Below, one piece after another: positions 17,605 through 28,241 of a stretch of DNA of 64,000 nucleotides. A model generated the notes under the pieces. That model saw only the letters and a list, made by a program, of their open reading frames with translations, made no database searches and was not told the DNA's origin. Every line of letters starts with the position of its first letter. The first letter of the stretch is position 1. Location: NCBI RefSeq assembly GCF_022815645.1, contig NZ_JALGRO010000009.1:1-64000 (forward strand), in the 5' to 3' direction. Source of the DNA: Curtobacterium sp. VKM Ac-2922 (GTDB lineage Bacteria > Actinomycetota > Actinomycetes > Actinomycetales > Microbacteriaceae). Made by a program: the position numbers and the translations under genes.

Positions 17605-17690
17605 TGTCCGAAGGGGGACTTGAACCCCCACGCCCTAATACGGGCACTAGCACCTCAAGCTAGCGCGTCTACCAATTCCGCCATCCGGAC
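17605..17690 (-). tRNA. tRNA-Leu (anticodon GAG)
   Basis: The minus strand folds into an 86-nt class II tRNA. The acceptor strand GTCCGGA pairs with TTCGGAC (one G-T pair), with discriminator A at 17605. The anticodon stem CTAGC/GCTAG encloses the loop TTGAGGT with anticodon GAG at 17654-17656. There is a long variable arm (GTGCCCGTATTAGGGCG) and the T-loop TTCAAGT. The CCA end is not encoded (the next bases are CGC), so CCA must be added after transcription. The gene has its own promoter and terminator. Confidence 0.96.
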
Positions 17691-17751
17691 AGATGTTGTT
17701 CTGTTGTCGAGCCGCTGATCCGGGGTTGCCCCGGCTTTGCTGCCGGAGAAG

Positions 17752-17781
17752 ACATTAGCACGGGTCTGAACAGGCGTTGAA
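17752..17781 (-). promoter_or_regulatory. Promoter of tRNA-Leu
   Basis: On the minus strand TTCAAC (complement of 17776-17781) is followed after 18 bases by TAATGT (complement of 17752-17757), a plausible SigA promoter. Transcription would begin near 17745, giving a leader of about 55 nt that contains the small hairpin CCGGGG-CAA-CCCCGG. Confidence 0.6.
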
Positions 17782-17837
17782 CACGTTCGGCCATCCCGGG
17801 CGCGTCCGGCGTCACGGGTCCCCGGTAGCGTGGCGGC

Positions 17838-19163
17838 ATGACGACGGATGCGCACTCGGCGACGACCGACACCGAGCTCGAGGCCACCGCCGCGATCGCT
17901 CGTGACCTGATCCGGATCGACACGAGCAACTGGGGCAACGGCAAGTCGGCGGGTGAGACCGAGGCTGCACACTACGTCGAAGCGGCGCTGCAGGACCTGG
18001 GGCTCACGCCGCAGGTGTTCGAGTCCGAGCCCGGCCGGGTCAGTGTCGTCGCGCGAGTCCGCGGGCGCAGCGCCGAAAAGCCGGCGCTGGTGGTCCACGG
18101 GCACCTGGACGTCGTCCCCGCCGACCCGGCGAACTGGAGCGTCGACCCCTTCGGTGGCGTGGTCAAGGACGGCATGCTGTGGGGCCGCGGAGCCGTCGAC
18201 ATGAAGAACATGGACGCGATGATGCTGACCGCGCTCGGCGACGTCATCGCGGCGCAGGGGGCGCCCGAGCGTGACCTGGTGATCGCGTACTTCGCGGACG
18301 AGGAAGCCGGGGGAGTCCTCGGCTCGCACCACGTCGTCGAGCACCACCCCGAGGTCTTCGCCGGCGCGACAGCCGCCATCAGCGAGGTCGGCGGCTACTC
18401 GATCACCCTCGGCGACCGGCGTGCCTACCTGCTGCAGACCGGCGAGAAGGCCCTGATGTGGCTGAAGCTCGTCGCGACCGGCACCGCGGCGCACGGCTCG
18501 CACGTCATCCGCGACAACGCGGTGACCAAGCTCGCGGCCGCCGTCGCCCGGATCGGCAGCGAGGAGTGGCCCGTCCGGCTCTCCGCCACGACCGAGGCGA
18601 TGGTGTCCGAGGTCGCCCGGTTCCTCGGCGTCGACCCCGAGGTCACCGGACCGGACGAGGTCGCCCTGGCCACCGGCTCGGCGTCGCGGTTCATCCACGC
18701 GGCGCTGCACACCACGTCGAACCCCACCGTGCTGCAGGCCGGGTACAAGCACAACGTCATCCCGGACGCAGCCGAGGCCCTGATCGACGTCCGGTGCCTG
18801 CCAGGTGACGAAGAGACGGTGCTGGCCCGCGTGCGCGAGCTCGCCGGCGACGACGTGCAGGTCGTCACGTCGTTCCGCGACATCGGGCTCGAGCAGGACT
18901 TCGGCGGCCCCCTGGTCGACGCCGTCCGCGACGTGCTGGGGCGCCATGACCCGGGCGCGCCGGTGCTGCCCTACCTGCTCTCCGGCGGCACCGACAACAA
19001 GGCGCTGTCGACGCTCGGCATCGCCGGCTACGGCTTCGTGCCGCTGCAGCTGCCCGCCGACATCGACTTCCCGGCCATGTTCCACGGTGTCGACGAGCGG
19101 GTGCCGCTCGACGCACTCGCGTTCGGTCGGCGCGTGCTCGGGGACCTGTTCGGTTCGTACTGA
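17838..19163 (+). CDS. M20-family metallopeptidase (dipeptidase/deacylase)
   Basis: The 441-residue zinc hydrolase has the M20 metal-binding order: VVHGHLDVVP (His and catalytic Asp), GRGAVDMKN (bridging Asp), FADEEAGG (catalytic Glu pair), and a late LSGGTDNKAL segment in place of the usual final histidine region. The insert for dimerisation lies around residues 195-310. It is most like the actinobacterial dipeptidases annotated M20/M25/M40; the precise substrate is unknown. TAGCGT at 17826-17831 is six bases before the ATG, indicating a leaderless transcript. Confidence 0.88.
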   Translation: MTTDAHSATTDTELEATAAIARDLIRIDTSNWGNGKSAGETEAAHYVEAALQDLGLTPQVFESEPGRVSVVARVRGRSAEKPALVVHGHLDVVPADPANWSVDPFGGVVKDGMLWGRGAVDMKNMDAMMLTALGDVIAAQGAPERDLVIAYFADEEAGGVLGSHHVVEHHPEVFAGATAAISEVGGYSITLGDRRAYLLQTGEKALMWLKLVATGTAAHGSHVIRDNAVTKLAAAVARIGSEEWPVRLSATTEAMVSEVARFLGVDPEVTGPDEVALATGSASRFIHAALHTTSNPTVLQAGYKHNVIPDAAEALIDVRCLPGDEETVLARVRELAGDDVQVVTSFRDIGLEQDFGGPLVDAVRDVLGRHDPGAPVLPYLLSGGTDNKALSTLGIAGYGFVPLQLPADIDFPAMFHGVDERVPLDALAFGRRVLGDLFGSY

Positions 19164-19238
19164 CAGACTGAGCGGTCGCGCTCGGTCCACTCCGCAGTCG
19201 CACACGACCGACCACCGAACGACCGAAAGGCCGCGCCA

Positions 19239-20066
19239 GTGCACATCCTCGAGGCGATCTTCCTCGGCTTCGTGCAGGGACTGACCGAGTTCCTGCCCGT
19301 GTCCTCCAGTGCGCACCTGCGCATCGTCGGGCTGTTCCTGCCGGACGCAAAGGACCCCGGTGCGGCCTTCACCGCCGTGACGCAGCTCGGCACCGAGACC
19401 GCGGTCCTGATCTACTTCTGGAGCGACATCGTCCGCATCGTCGGACGGTGGTTCGGCTCGTTGACCGGCAGGGTCCCGCGGAACGACCCCGACGCCCGAC
19501 TCGGTTGGCTGGTGATCCTCGGCACGATCCCGATCGGCGTCGTCGGTCTCCTGCTGCAGCACACCATCGAGACCACGTTCCGGTCGCTGTGGATCGTCGC
19601 GATCGTGCTCATCGTATTCGGTGTCGTGCTCGGCGTGCTCGACCGCGTCGGGCGCAAGGAACGGCGGATCGAGCACATGACCTTCGGTGGCGGGATCCTG
19701 ATCGGGCTCGCACAGGTCCTGGCGCTGGTGCCCGGGGTCTCGCGGTCCGGCGCCACGGTGTCGATGGGACTGGCACTCGGGTACACCCGCGAGGCCGCCG
19801 CCCGGTTCGCCTTCCTGCTCGCCGTGCCGGCGGTGTTCCTGTCCGGGCTGTACGAAGCCGCCACGAGTCTCGGTGACACCGGCGCCCCGTTCGGCGTCGT
19901 CGACACGGTCATCGCCACGGTCGTCGCGTTCGGCGTCGGGTTCGTCGTGATCGCGGCGTTCATGAACTACATCAGCAAGCGCAGCTTCATGCCCTTCGTG
20001 TACTACCGGATCGCACTCGGTATCGTGCTCATCGTGTTGTTGTCGTTCCAGGTGATCCAGCCGTGA
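19239..20066 (+). CDS. uppP: Undecaprenyl-diphosphatase
   Basis: This polytopic membrane enzyme (BacA family, 275 residues) recycles the lipid carrier of peptidoglycan and polysaccharide synthesis by removing one phosphate from undecaprenyl pyrophosphate. Overexpression gives bacitracin resistance in other bacteria. Diagnostic motifs are [18 protein letters not shown] at the N-terminus and [14 protein letters not shown] in the middle. The GTG start at 19239 is preceded by GAAAGG about 10 nt upstream. Its stop overlaps the mshC start (GTGA at 20063-20066). Confidence 0.95.
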   Translation: MHILEAIFLGFVQGLTEFLPVSSSAHLRIVGLFLPDAKDPGAAFTAVTQLGTETAVLIYFWSDIVRIVGRWFGSLTGRVPRNDPDARLGWLVILGTIPIGVVGLLLQHTIETTFRSLWIVAIVLIVFGVVLGVLDRVGRKERRIEHMTFGGGILIGLAQVLALVPGVSRSGATVSMGLALGYTREAAARFAFLLAVPAVFLSGLYEAATSLGDTGAPFGVVDTVIATVVAFGVGFVVIAAFMNYISKRSFMPFVYYRIALGIVLIVLLSFQVIQP

Positions 20067-21304
20067 GGGCCTGGGAGGCCCCGTCCGTCCCCGAGGTCCC
20101 GGGTTCTGGTCCACGTCCCGTGGTCCACGACACGGCGCTCGGCAGGCCCGTCGACCCGACGGGTGGTGACGACCGGGCAGCGCTGTACGTCTGCGGCATC
20201 ACGCCCTACGACGCGACCCACCTGGGGCACGCGGCGACCTACCTGGCGTTCGACACGCTCGGCCGGGCCTGGCGCGACGCCGGCTTCGACGTCGAGTACG
20301 CCCAGAACACCACCGACGTCGACGACCCGCTGCTCGAGCGTGCCGCCCGCGACGGGGTCGACTGGCAGGACCTCGCCGCGTCGCAGATCGACCTGTTCCG
20401 CCGCGACATGGAGGCCCTGCGCATCCTGCCGCCGGACGACTACGTGGCCGTCACCGACGAGGTCGAGCGCATCGCCGAGGCCGTCGCGTTCCTGCAGGAG
20501 ACCGGCTACGCGTACCCCGTCCCCACGCCCGACTCCGCGGGGGACGACCTGTACTTCGACGTCAACCGTCCGACCGAGTCCTGGTCGCTCGGCGACGAGA
20601 GCCGACTCGACCGCGACACCATGCTCGCGCTGTCGTCCGAGCGCGGTGGCGACCCGGACCGCGCGGGCAAGCGCGACCCGCTCGACCCGCTGCTCTGGCG
20701 CGCTGCCCGTGCCGGCGAACCCAGTTGGGACGGTGCGGTCGGACCGGGCCGACCCGGGTGGCACATCGAGTGCAGCGTCATCGCCGGCGACCGCCTGGGC
20801 CTGCCGATCAGCGTGCAGGGTGGCGGGAGCGATCTGGTGTTCCCGCACCACGAGATGAGCGCCGGGCACGCCGCAGCCCTGGCGCACCAGCCGCTCGCGA
20901 ACGCCTACGTGCACACCGGGATGATCGCCTTCCAGGGCGAGAAGATCTCGAAGTCACTGGGCAACCTGGTGACCGTGCGCGGCCTGCTCGACGACGGGGC
21001 CGACCCGCGGGCGATCCGGCTGGCGCTCCTGTCGCACCGCTACTCGGACGACTGGGAGTGGTTCGACACCGAGCTGTCGAGCGCGACTCGTCGACTGGCC
21101 ACCTGGGACGCCTGGGCGGGCGGCGGCGCGGGACACGCCGACGACGCGGACGACGTGGTCGCGCGCCTGCGGGCTCGCGTGGCGGACGACCTCGACACGC
21201 CCGGGGCCGTAGCGGTCGTCGACACTGCCGTCGCCGGTGGCACGCGGTCCACGCCCGAGCTGGTCGACGCCGTCGACGCCCTGCTCGGCATCCGCATCGG
21301 CTGA
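20063..21304 (+). CDS. mshC: Cysteine-GlcN-Ins ligase (mycothiol synthesis)
   Basis: MshC (413 residues) uses ATP to join cysteine to glucosaminyl-inositol in the penultimate step of mycothiol synthesis. The protein is a class I aminoacyl-tRNA-synthetase paralogue related to CysRS. The zinc ligand region begins [20 protein letters not shown], including the HIGH-like [15 protein letters not shown] and [10 protein letters not shown] follow, and the second ATP motif reads KISKSLG. The coupling of uppP to mshC by a 4-nt overlap is seen directly. Its presence supports an actinobacterial host that uses mycothiol. Confidence 0.95.
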   Translation: MRAWEAPSVPEVPGSGPRPVVHDTALGRPVDPTGGDDRAALYVCGITPYDATHLGHAATYLAFDTLGRAWRDAGFDVEYAQNTTDVDDPLLERAARDGVDWQDLAASQIDLFRRDMEALRILPPDDYVAVTDEVERIAEAVAFLQETGYAYPVPTPDSAGDDLYFDVNRPTESWSLGDESRLDRDTMLALSSERGGDPDRAGKRDPLDPLLWRAARAGEPSWDGAVGPGRPGWHIECSVIAGDRLGLPISVQGGGSDLVFPHHEMSAGHAAALAHQPLANAYVHTGMIAFQGEKISKSLGNLVTVRGLLDDGADPRAIRLALLSHRYSDDWEWFDTELSSATRRLATWDAWAGGGAGHADDADDVVARLRARVADDLDTPGAVAVVDTAVAGGTRSTPELVDAVDALLGIRIG

Positions 21305-21388
21305 CGCTGTCGGCTGGCGCTGACGCCGGCGGTCGGCCCCGCGCACTGCCGGACCGCGACGCGTCCGTCGGGACGAACGGGCGTCGGG

Positions 21389-21504
21389 ACTGGTCACGAC
21401 ACCCCGCCCGCCGCTCGTCGACTGGTCGAAGATCGTCGGGTGGGGCCGCGCGGAACGACGTTCCGTGACCGGTGGGCAGAGGTGAGCGGGGTGTCGTGAC
21501 CAGT
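21389..21504. repeat. Family 1 inverted repeat with perfect 18-bp arms
   Basis: ACTGGTCACGACACCCCG at 21389-21406 is exactly complementary to CGGGGTGTCGTGACCAGT at 21487-21504, with an 80-bp loop that itself contains GACTGGTCGAAGATCGTC. The right arm is preceded by GGTGAG, as in the other copies. It lies in the 300-bp gap between the convergent mshC and PAC2 genes; the rest of that gap holds ACCAGACCGC repeats and a family 2 hairpin. Confidence 0.88.
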
Positions 21505-21547
21505 CGGCCGGGGACCGCACCAGACCGCACCAGACCGCACCGCGGAC

Positions 21548-21589
21548 GGACGGGAGGCCCGGGGCCAGCTGGCACCGGGCCTCCCGTCC
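21548..21589. terminator. Hairpin family 2 copy between mshC and PAC2 genes
   Basis: GGACGGGAGGCCCGG at 21548 pairs with CCGGGCCTCCCGTCC ending at 21589. The loop contains CCAGCTGG, as in the copy at 15707. Its symmetrical position 15 bp from the PAC2 stop fits a bidirectional terminator for the two convergent genes. Confidence 0.85.
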
Positions 21590-21604
21590 GTCGGTCGGTC
21601 GCCG

Positions 21605-22537
21605 CTACTGCGGCGGCTGCGGTGGCCGCCAGGGCCCTTCGCCGGCCTGACCGCCCCCGTCCTTGCCGTCCTTGCGCTCCCGGCGCCGCAGGTACTGCTC
21701 GAACTCCTGCGCGATCGCGTCGCCGGAGGCCTCGGGGGAGTCCACCGTGTCGCGGGCCTGCTCGAGCTGCCCGATGTAGGACGCCATGTCCTCGTCGTCG
21801 GCCGCGAGTGCGTCGATGCCCTCTTCCCATTCGGTGGCGTCGTCGAGCAGGGTGCCGCGCGGGACCGTGACGTCGGCGAGCTCCTCGATCTTGTCGAGCA
21901 GCGACAGCGTGGCCTTGGGTGACGGCGCGTTGTGCACGTAGTGCGGCACGGATGCCCAGAGCGAGAGCGTCGTCAGGCCGGCCTTGTCCATCGTGTCGGA
22001 CAGCACACCGAGGATGCCGGTCGGGCCCTCGTACGAGGACTTGTCGACGTCGAAGGCCTGACGGACCGAGGCGTTCTCGCTCGAGACGAACACCGAGATC
22101 GGCCGGGTGTGCGGGACGTCGGCCAGCATCGCGCCGACGAACACGACCGCGTCGATGGAGTAGACGTCGGCCAGGTCGATGACCTCGGCACAGAACGCAC
22201 GCCAGGTGCGGGACGGCTCGGGGCCGACCAGGACGAAGACGTCGCGGTCCGCGGGGGAGCCGCCGGCGCCGATCACGGGCCGTCCGAGCTCACCGGGGCC
22301 GTGCAGGACGATCCGGGGCCACTGGATGCCGCGGACGCCGTTGTCGTCGCTGCCCACGTTCGGTCGGTTGAACTGGTAGTCGACGTACTGCTCACCGTCG
22401 ATCTCGCGCAGCTCGTCGAGCTGGAGTGCGTCGACGATCCGTCGAGCGAGACCGCTGGCGGCTTCACCGGCGTCGTTCCAGCCCTCGAACGCGACGACCA
22501 GGAGTCGGCCGTCCTGGAAGGGGGAGTGCTGTGGCAC
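21605..22537 (-). CDS. PAC2-family protein (proteasome-assembly-chaperone-like)
   Basis: The 310-residue protein belongs to the PAC2 family: LLVVAFEGWNDAGEAASG at the N-terminus, VFVLVGPEPSRTWRAFCAEV in the middle and THTRPISVF-like residues near 140. It ends in a charged tail rich in Lys, Gly and Pro. PAC2 proteins in actinobacteria are widespread and their biochemical role is unsettled; they occur near mycothiol and proteasome-associated genes, as here. The GTG start at 22537 has GAGAGG upstream. A TACAGT -10 on the minus strand (22599-22604) would give a leader of about 50 nt. Confidence 0.85.
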   Translation of the reverse strand: MPQHSPFQDGRLLVVAFEGWNDAGEAASGLARRIVDALQLDELREIDGEQYVDYQFNRPNVGSDDNGVRGIQWPRIVLHGPGELGRPVIGAGGSPADRDVFVLVGPEPSRTWRAFCAEVIDLADVYSIDAVVFVGAMLADVPHTRPISVFVSSENASVRQAFDVDKSSYEGPTGILGVLSDTMDKAGLTTLSLWASVPHYVHNAPSPKATLSLLDKIEELADVTVPRGTLLDDATEWEEGIDALAADDEDMASYIGQLEQARDTVDSPEASGDAIAQEFEQYLRRRERKDGKDGGGQAGEGPWRPPQPPQ

Positions 22538-22654
22538 GGAGCGGACCTCTCGGAGGGTGGAGCGGGGCGCGACGGACGCCCCGCACGATCAGGCATCCAC
22601 TGTAGGCCCCCGGACGCGCGCCGCCCGAGCCCGGCCCGCCCGCGTGGGGCCGGG

Positions 22655-22790
22655 ACGGTCGGTCCGCCCGCGTGCGCCACGGACGGTCGGTCCGCCCGCG
22701 TGCGCCGTGGACGGTCGGTCCGCCCGCGTGAGTCGTGGACGGTCGGTCCGCCGGCGTGCGCCCGGGACGGTCGGTCCGCCCCGGTAGACT
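22655..22790. repeat. 28-bp tandem repeat array (about 4.8 copies)
   Basis: Units starting ACGGTCGGTCCGCCCGCGTG begin at 22655, 22683, 22711, 22739 and 22767, exactly 28 bp apart, with small differences in the last eight bases. The array fills the divergent gap between PAC2 and the HAD gene, and its final partial unit runs into TAGACT, the probable -10 of the HAD gene. It could modulate the divergent promoters. It is not a CRISPR because there are no unique spacers. Confidence 0.92.
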
Positions 22791-22798
22791 CGACGCCC

Positions 22799-24669
<1,871 letters not shown>

Positions 24670-24712
24670 GCTACCTCCGTCGCTCGTCCTGCACCCAACG
24701 GAAAGAGGGTCC

Positions 24713-25624
24713 GTGCGCACCATCCCCGCACTCCTGGTCACCATCGCCCTGGCCGCATCGCTCACCGCATGCGCGTCGAACGGCGCCGGGTCGACGCCGT
24801 CGAGCTGCAACGCCCCCGGGGCTGCGTCCGAGGCGGTCACCGCGACGGGTGCGTTCGGGAAGGAACCGAAGGTCTCGATCCCGACGGGGTTGACCACCAA
24901 GGGCACGCAGGTCTCCGTGGTCAAGCAGGGCACCGGCCGGCAGATCGGCGACGGCACGCCCGTGCTCATCGAGTACACGCTGGTCGACGGCACGACCGGC
25001 AAGGTCGCGCAGACCAGCGGCTACAACGGCCAGGTGGCCCCGATCACGGCGGGCTCGAAGAACGCCGGTGCGCTCGGCACGGCACTCGAGTGCGCCCGCG
25101 TCGGTGACCGACTCGCGGTCGCTCTGCCCCAGAGCGCGCTGAGCAGCGGCGCAGCCTCCACCAGCAATTCCAAGTCCGAGTCCGCCGTCGTCGCCGTGAT
25201 CGACGTCGAGAAGGCCTTCGACGCCCGGGCCACCGGCACGCCGCAGCTCGCCGCCGAGGGGATGCCCGCCGTCGTGCTGGCTCCCGACGGTGCACCGGGC
25301 ATCACCGTGCCGTCCACGGCCGCGCCCTCCGGCGACCAGACCCACCTGCTGCGCAAGGGCTCCGGTTCGCGGCTCACGGCGAAGGACACCGCGATCGTCA
25401 AGTACACGGCCGTCTCGTGGGGGGCGGACTCCACCGTCGCCGGGTCGAGCTGGACCGACGGGACCGGCGCGCAGACCATCCCGCTCGCCAAGGGCCAGAT
25501 CGCCGAGGGCGTCCGCAGCGCACTGGTGGGCAGTCGCGTCGGCGACCAGGTCCTGGCGATCGTGCACCAGCAGGGTGCCGCGTACGCGTACGTCATCGAC
25601 GTGCTCGGATCCGTCAGGTCCTAG
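24713..25624 (+). CDS. FKBP-type peptidyl-prolyl isomerase-like lipoprotein
   Basis: The 303-residue exported lipoprotein has a signal peptide ending in the lipobox LTAC (Cys20). Two repeats of an FKBP-like fold follow: one near residues 65-165 (GDGTPVLIEYTLVDGTTGKV) and a second near 210-300 (TAKDTAIVKYTAVSWG, then QIAEGVRSALVGSRVGDQVL). Some active-site aromatics of classical FKBPs are missing from the first repeat, so catalysis may be confined to the second. AAGAGGG lies upstream of the GTG start. TAGGCT at 24666-24671 is a likely -10. It precedes pafB by six bases and may be cotranscribed with it. Confidence 0.82.
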   Translation: MRTIPALLVTIALAASLTACASNGAGSTPSSCNAPGAASEAVTATGAFGKEPKVSIPTGLTTKGTQVSVVKQGTGRQIGDGTPVLIEYTLVDGTTGKVAQTSGYNGQVAPITAGSKNAGALGTALECARVGDRLAVALPQSALSSGAASTSNSKSESAVVAVIDVEKAFDARATGTPQLAAEGMPAVVLAPDGAPGITVPSTAAPSGDQTHLLRKGSGSRLTAKDTAIVKYTAVSWGADSTVAGSSWTDGTGAQTIPLAKGQIAEGVRSALVGSRVGDQVLAIVHQQGAAYAYVIDVLGSVRS

Positions 25625-25630
25625 GACGCC

Positions 25631-26668
25631 GTGCCGACCACCCGTGTGCCGCGCGTCCCGGCAGAGGAACGCCTGTTCAGCCTGGTGCTCGCGCTGCTGT
25701 CCACCGAGTCGGGTCTGACCAAGTCCGAGATCCTGGCGAACGTGCAGGGCTACCGGCAGCGGTTCGCCGCCGGCGGTGACAACGCGTCGCTCGAGCGCCA
25801 GTTCGAGCGGGACAAGGACGACGTCCGCGACCTCGGTATCCCGCTCGAGACCATCGAGACCCCCGGAGCCGCCGGCAACAACCAGACGTTGCGGTACCGG
25901 ATCCCGAAGGGCGAGTACGACCTGCCCCTCGACGTCCGGTTCACCCCGGACGAGTCCGCGCTGCTGTCCCTCGCCGCGATGGCGTGGCGCGAGGGCGCTC
26001 TGTCGTCGGACTCCCGACGAGCACTGCTCAAGGTGCGGTCCGCCGGCGACGACGAGACCGCTGCCGGGGCCCTCGAGACCGCGGCCTACGCACCGCGGCT
26101 CCGCGCGCGCGACGCTGCGTTCGAGCCGCTGCGCTCGGCCCTCGACCGGGCAGCGGCCGTGCGGTTCGACTACATCACGCCGGGGGAGCACCAGGCCCGT
26201 CGCCGCGAGGTCGAACCCCTGGCACTGGTGCAACACGGCGGCCGGTGGATGCTCACCGCGCACGAGCCGTCGACGGGCGGCAACAAGAACTACCTGCTGT
26301 CGCGGATCGTCGGCACGGTGTCGCAGTTCGGTGCCGGCAAGCACCCGGCGCCGGCCGGAGCAGGAGAGCACGCGCTGGCCGAGCTCGACCGGATCTGGTC
26401 CGAGCGCACGGCGGCGATCGCCGTCACCAGCGGGTCCGATGCCGAACGGCGGCTCAGTCGCCGGCGCCACACCACCACCCGCGAACCCGGCGTCCTGCTC
26501 GTGCACTACGTCGATCCGCAGATCCTCGCCGAGGAACTCGCCGCCTTCGGACCCGAGGTCCACGTGCTCGAGCCCGACGACATGCGCGACCGGGTGACCG
26601 CTCGGCTGCGCGGTCTGGTCGCCGACCACGGCGGACCCGACGGCGACGAAGGGCGGGCTCGTGGCTGA
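25631..26668 (+). CDS. pafB: WYL-domain transcriptional regulator PafB
   Basis: The 345-residue protein has an N-terminal winged-helix segment (EERLFSLVLALLSTESGLTK) and a WYL domain in the second half (PLALVQHGGRWMLTAHEP). PafB and PafC form a heterodimer that in mycobacteria activates a RecA/LexA-independent DNA-damage response. The GTG start has AGGA four bases upstream. The end overlaps the pafC start by eight bases, so the two proteins are translationally coupled. Confidence 0.93.
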   Translation: MPTTRVPRVPAEERLFSLVLALLSTESGLTKSEILANVQGYRQRFAAGGDNASLERQFERDKDDVRDLGIPLETIETPGAAGNNQTLRYRIPKGEYDLPLDVRFTPDESALLSLAAMAWREGALSSDSRRALLKVRSAGDDETAAGALETAAYAPRLRARDAAFEPLRSALDRAAAVRFDYITPGEHQARRREVEPLALVQHGGRWMLTAHEPSTGGNKNYLLSRIVGTVSQFGAGKHPAPAGAGEHALAELDRIWSERTAAIAVTSGSDAERRLSRRRHTTTREPGVLLVHYVDPQILAEELAAFGPEVHVLEPDDMRDRVTARLRGLVADHGGPDGDEGRARG

Positions 26669-27632
26669 GAACCAACCCCTGCAGGCGCAGGACAAGCTCG
26701 CGTTCCTGCTCGCCCTGGTGCCGTACCTGATCGATCGCGAACGGGTCTCGGTGGCCGAGGCCGCCCGGCACTTCGGCGTCTCGGAGACCCGCATCCGCCG
26801 TGCCGTCGAGCTCATCGCCGTGTCGGGGATCCCCGGCGAGACCATGCAGTACCAGCACGGTGACCTGTTCGACATCGCCTGGGACGACTTCGACCAGAAC
26901 GACATGATCGTGCTGACCAACCTGGTCGCGATCGACGACTCGCCGCGGCTGTCGGCGCGCGAGGCCTCGGCGCTCATCGCCGGACTGCAGTACCTGTCCG
27001 CGCTGCCCGAGGCCGCCGACCGTGACGCGATCCGCTCGCTCATGGCGAAGCTGTCGCGGGGTGCTGGCGGCGCCGCCGGCACGGTCGCCGTGGGACAGGA
27101 ACTCCACGACGCCACGCTGACCACCATCCGCCAGGCGATGTCCGGTCACCGTGGTCTGGTGTTCGACTACGTCGGCCCGCGCACGCAGGGCAGCACCCGT
27201 CGGGTCGACCCGCTGCGGGTGGAGTCGATCGACACCGACTGGTACCTGCGGGCCTGGGACCTCGACCGCCAGGCGCTCCGGACGTTCCGCCTCGACCGGA
27301 TGTCGGCCGTGCGGGTCGACGAGCGCGCCGCGACCCACTCCATCGACGACGTCGAGATCCCGGACACGCTGTTCCAGCAGTCGGCGACGGACGTCATCGT
27401 GACGGTGGAGCTCGAGGCATCGTCGCTGCCCCTGGTGGCGGACTTCCTCGCGGACACCGCCGACGCGCCCGACGGGGACGGCCGCGTCCGCATCCGTCTG
27501 GCGGCGTCCGCCGGGTTCGACGGCGTGGTCCGGCTGGTCGCGGGGCTGCCCGGCCGCGCGGTCGTGCTCGATCCGCCCGCGGCCCGCGACGCGGTCCGCG
27601 CGTTCGCCGCGGCCGCACTCGCCGCCGGCTGA
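26661..27632 (+). CDS. pafC: WYL-domain transcriptional regulator PafC
   Basis: This 323-residue partner of PafB has a winged-helix N-terminus (LAFLLALVPYLIDRERVSVA) and a WYL-like domain (DPLRVESIDTDWYLRAWD), with the WYL-C extension to the end. The GTG at 26661 lies inside the end of pafB. In many actinobacteria tatA and tatC follow directly; here a repeat-filled gap follows and only tatC is found. Confidence 0.93.
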   Translation: MAENQPLQAQDKLAFLLALVPYLIDRERVSVAEAARHFGVSETRIRRAVELIAVSGIPGETMQYQHGDLFDIAWDDFDQNDMIVLTNLVAIDDSPRLSAREASALIAGLQYLSALPEAADRDAIRSLMAKLSRGAGGAAGTVAVGQELHDATLTTIRQAMSGHRGLVFDYVGPRTQGSTRRVDPLRVESIDTDWYLRAWDLDRQALRTFRLDRMSAVRVDERAATHSIDDVEIPDTLFQQSATDVIVTVELEASSLPLVADFLADTADAPDGDGRVRIRLAASAGFDGVVRLVAGLPGRAVVLDPPAARDAVRAFAAAALAAG

Positions 27633-28241
27633 CCCACCGCCGACGACCCCGTCGCCGACGCACGTCCCCGCCGGGTTCGCGCCGTTGCCGGGTTCGCGCC
27701 CGGCGGGTGAGGCCGGCGGGTTCGCGCCCGGCGGGTGAGGCCGGCATGCCCGTCCACCGGTCGCAACACCCCGGCCGGTGGCCGGCGAGTGGTCACGAAC
27801 GGTCGGCTGGCGCTGGCGGATCCGACGGTCTCCGACCGCTCGGCGCCAGTGAGCGAGGTGTCGTGACCAGTCGTTCGGGCAGGTGGCCGGCCGCTCGGCG
27901 GACGTGAGCGGGGTGTCGTGACCGGTCGCTCCGGCAGATGGCCGGCGCTCGGCGGACATGAGCGGGGTGTCGTGACCGGTCGCGCGGGCAGGTGGCCGGG
28001 CCGTGACGGACGGGAGGCCCGCGGCGGCGCCGCCACGGGCCTCCAGTCCGGCGACCACCGGCCACGACACCCCGTCTGCCGACCGCCGGGTGGTCACTGG
28101 CCGTCGGTTCGGCGAGCCGGAGCCGACGCTCTCCGACCGCTCGGCGAACGTGAGCGGGGTGTCGTGGCCACTCGACGCGCGCGACCTGTGCGTTCGTGGC
28201 GCTGCCGGGGACTGTCGGTCCCGCTGCCGTAGGATCGGAGC
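27633..28241. repeat. 609-bp intergenic repeat cluster in the expected place of tatA
   Basis: Family 1 left arms lie near 27756-27773 (ACCGGTCGCAACACCCCG) and 28057-28074 (ACCGGCCACGACACCCCG). Right arms of the type GTGAGCGGGGTGTCGTGACC lie near 27855 (degenerate), 27909, 27963 and 28155. A 28-bp tandem repeat (GGGTTCGCGCCCGGCGGGTG...) begins at 27690 and 27718. A family 2 hairpin is embedded at 28008-28049. No ORF resembling TatA is present on either strand. Confidence 0.88.
28008..28049. terminator. Hairpin family 2 copy inside the repeat cluster
   Basis: GGACGGGAGGCCCG pairs with CGGGCCTCCAGTCC with one mismatch; the loop is CGGCGGCGCCGC. It separates the pafBC side from tatC and could stop read-through, but no T tract follows. 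Confidence 0.75.

Noticed and set aside
17605..17690. Possible integration site of a mobile element at tRNA-Leu.
   Set aside because: No integrase gene and no duplicated tRNA 3' end were found on either side.
22655..22790. CRISPR-like regular repeats.
   Set aside because: The 28-bp units are directly adjacent with no unique spacers and no cas genes are nearby; it is a simple tandem repeat.
27690..27750. A possible tatA gene between pafC and tatC.
   Set aside because: All frames between 27633 and 28241 were read; none has a hydrophobic N-terminal helix followed by an amphipathic FG-containing segment.
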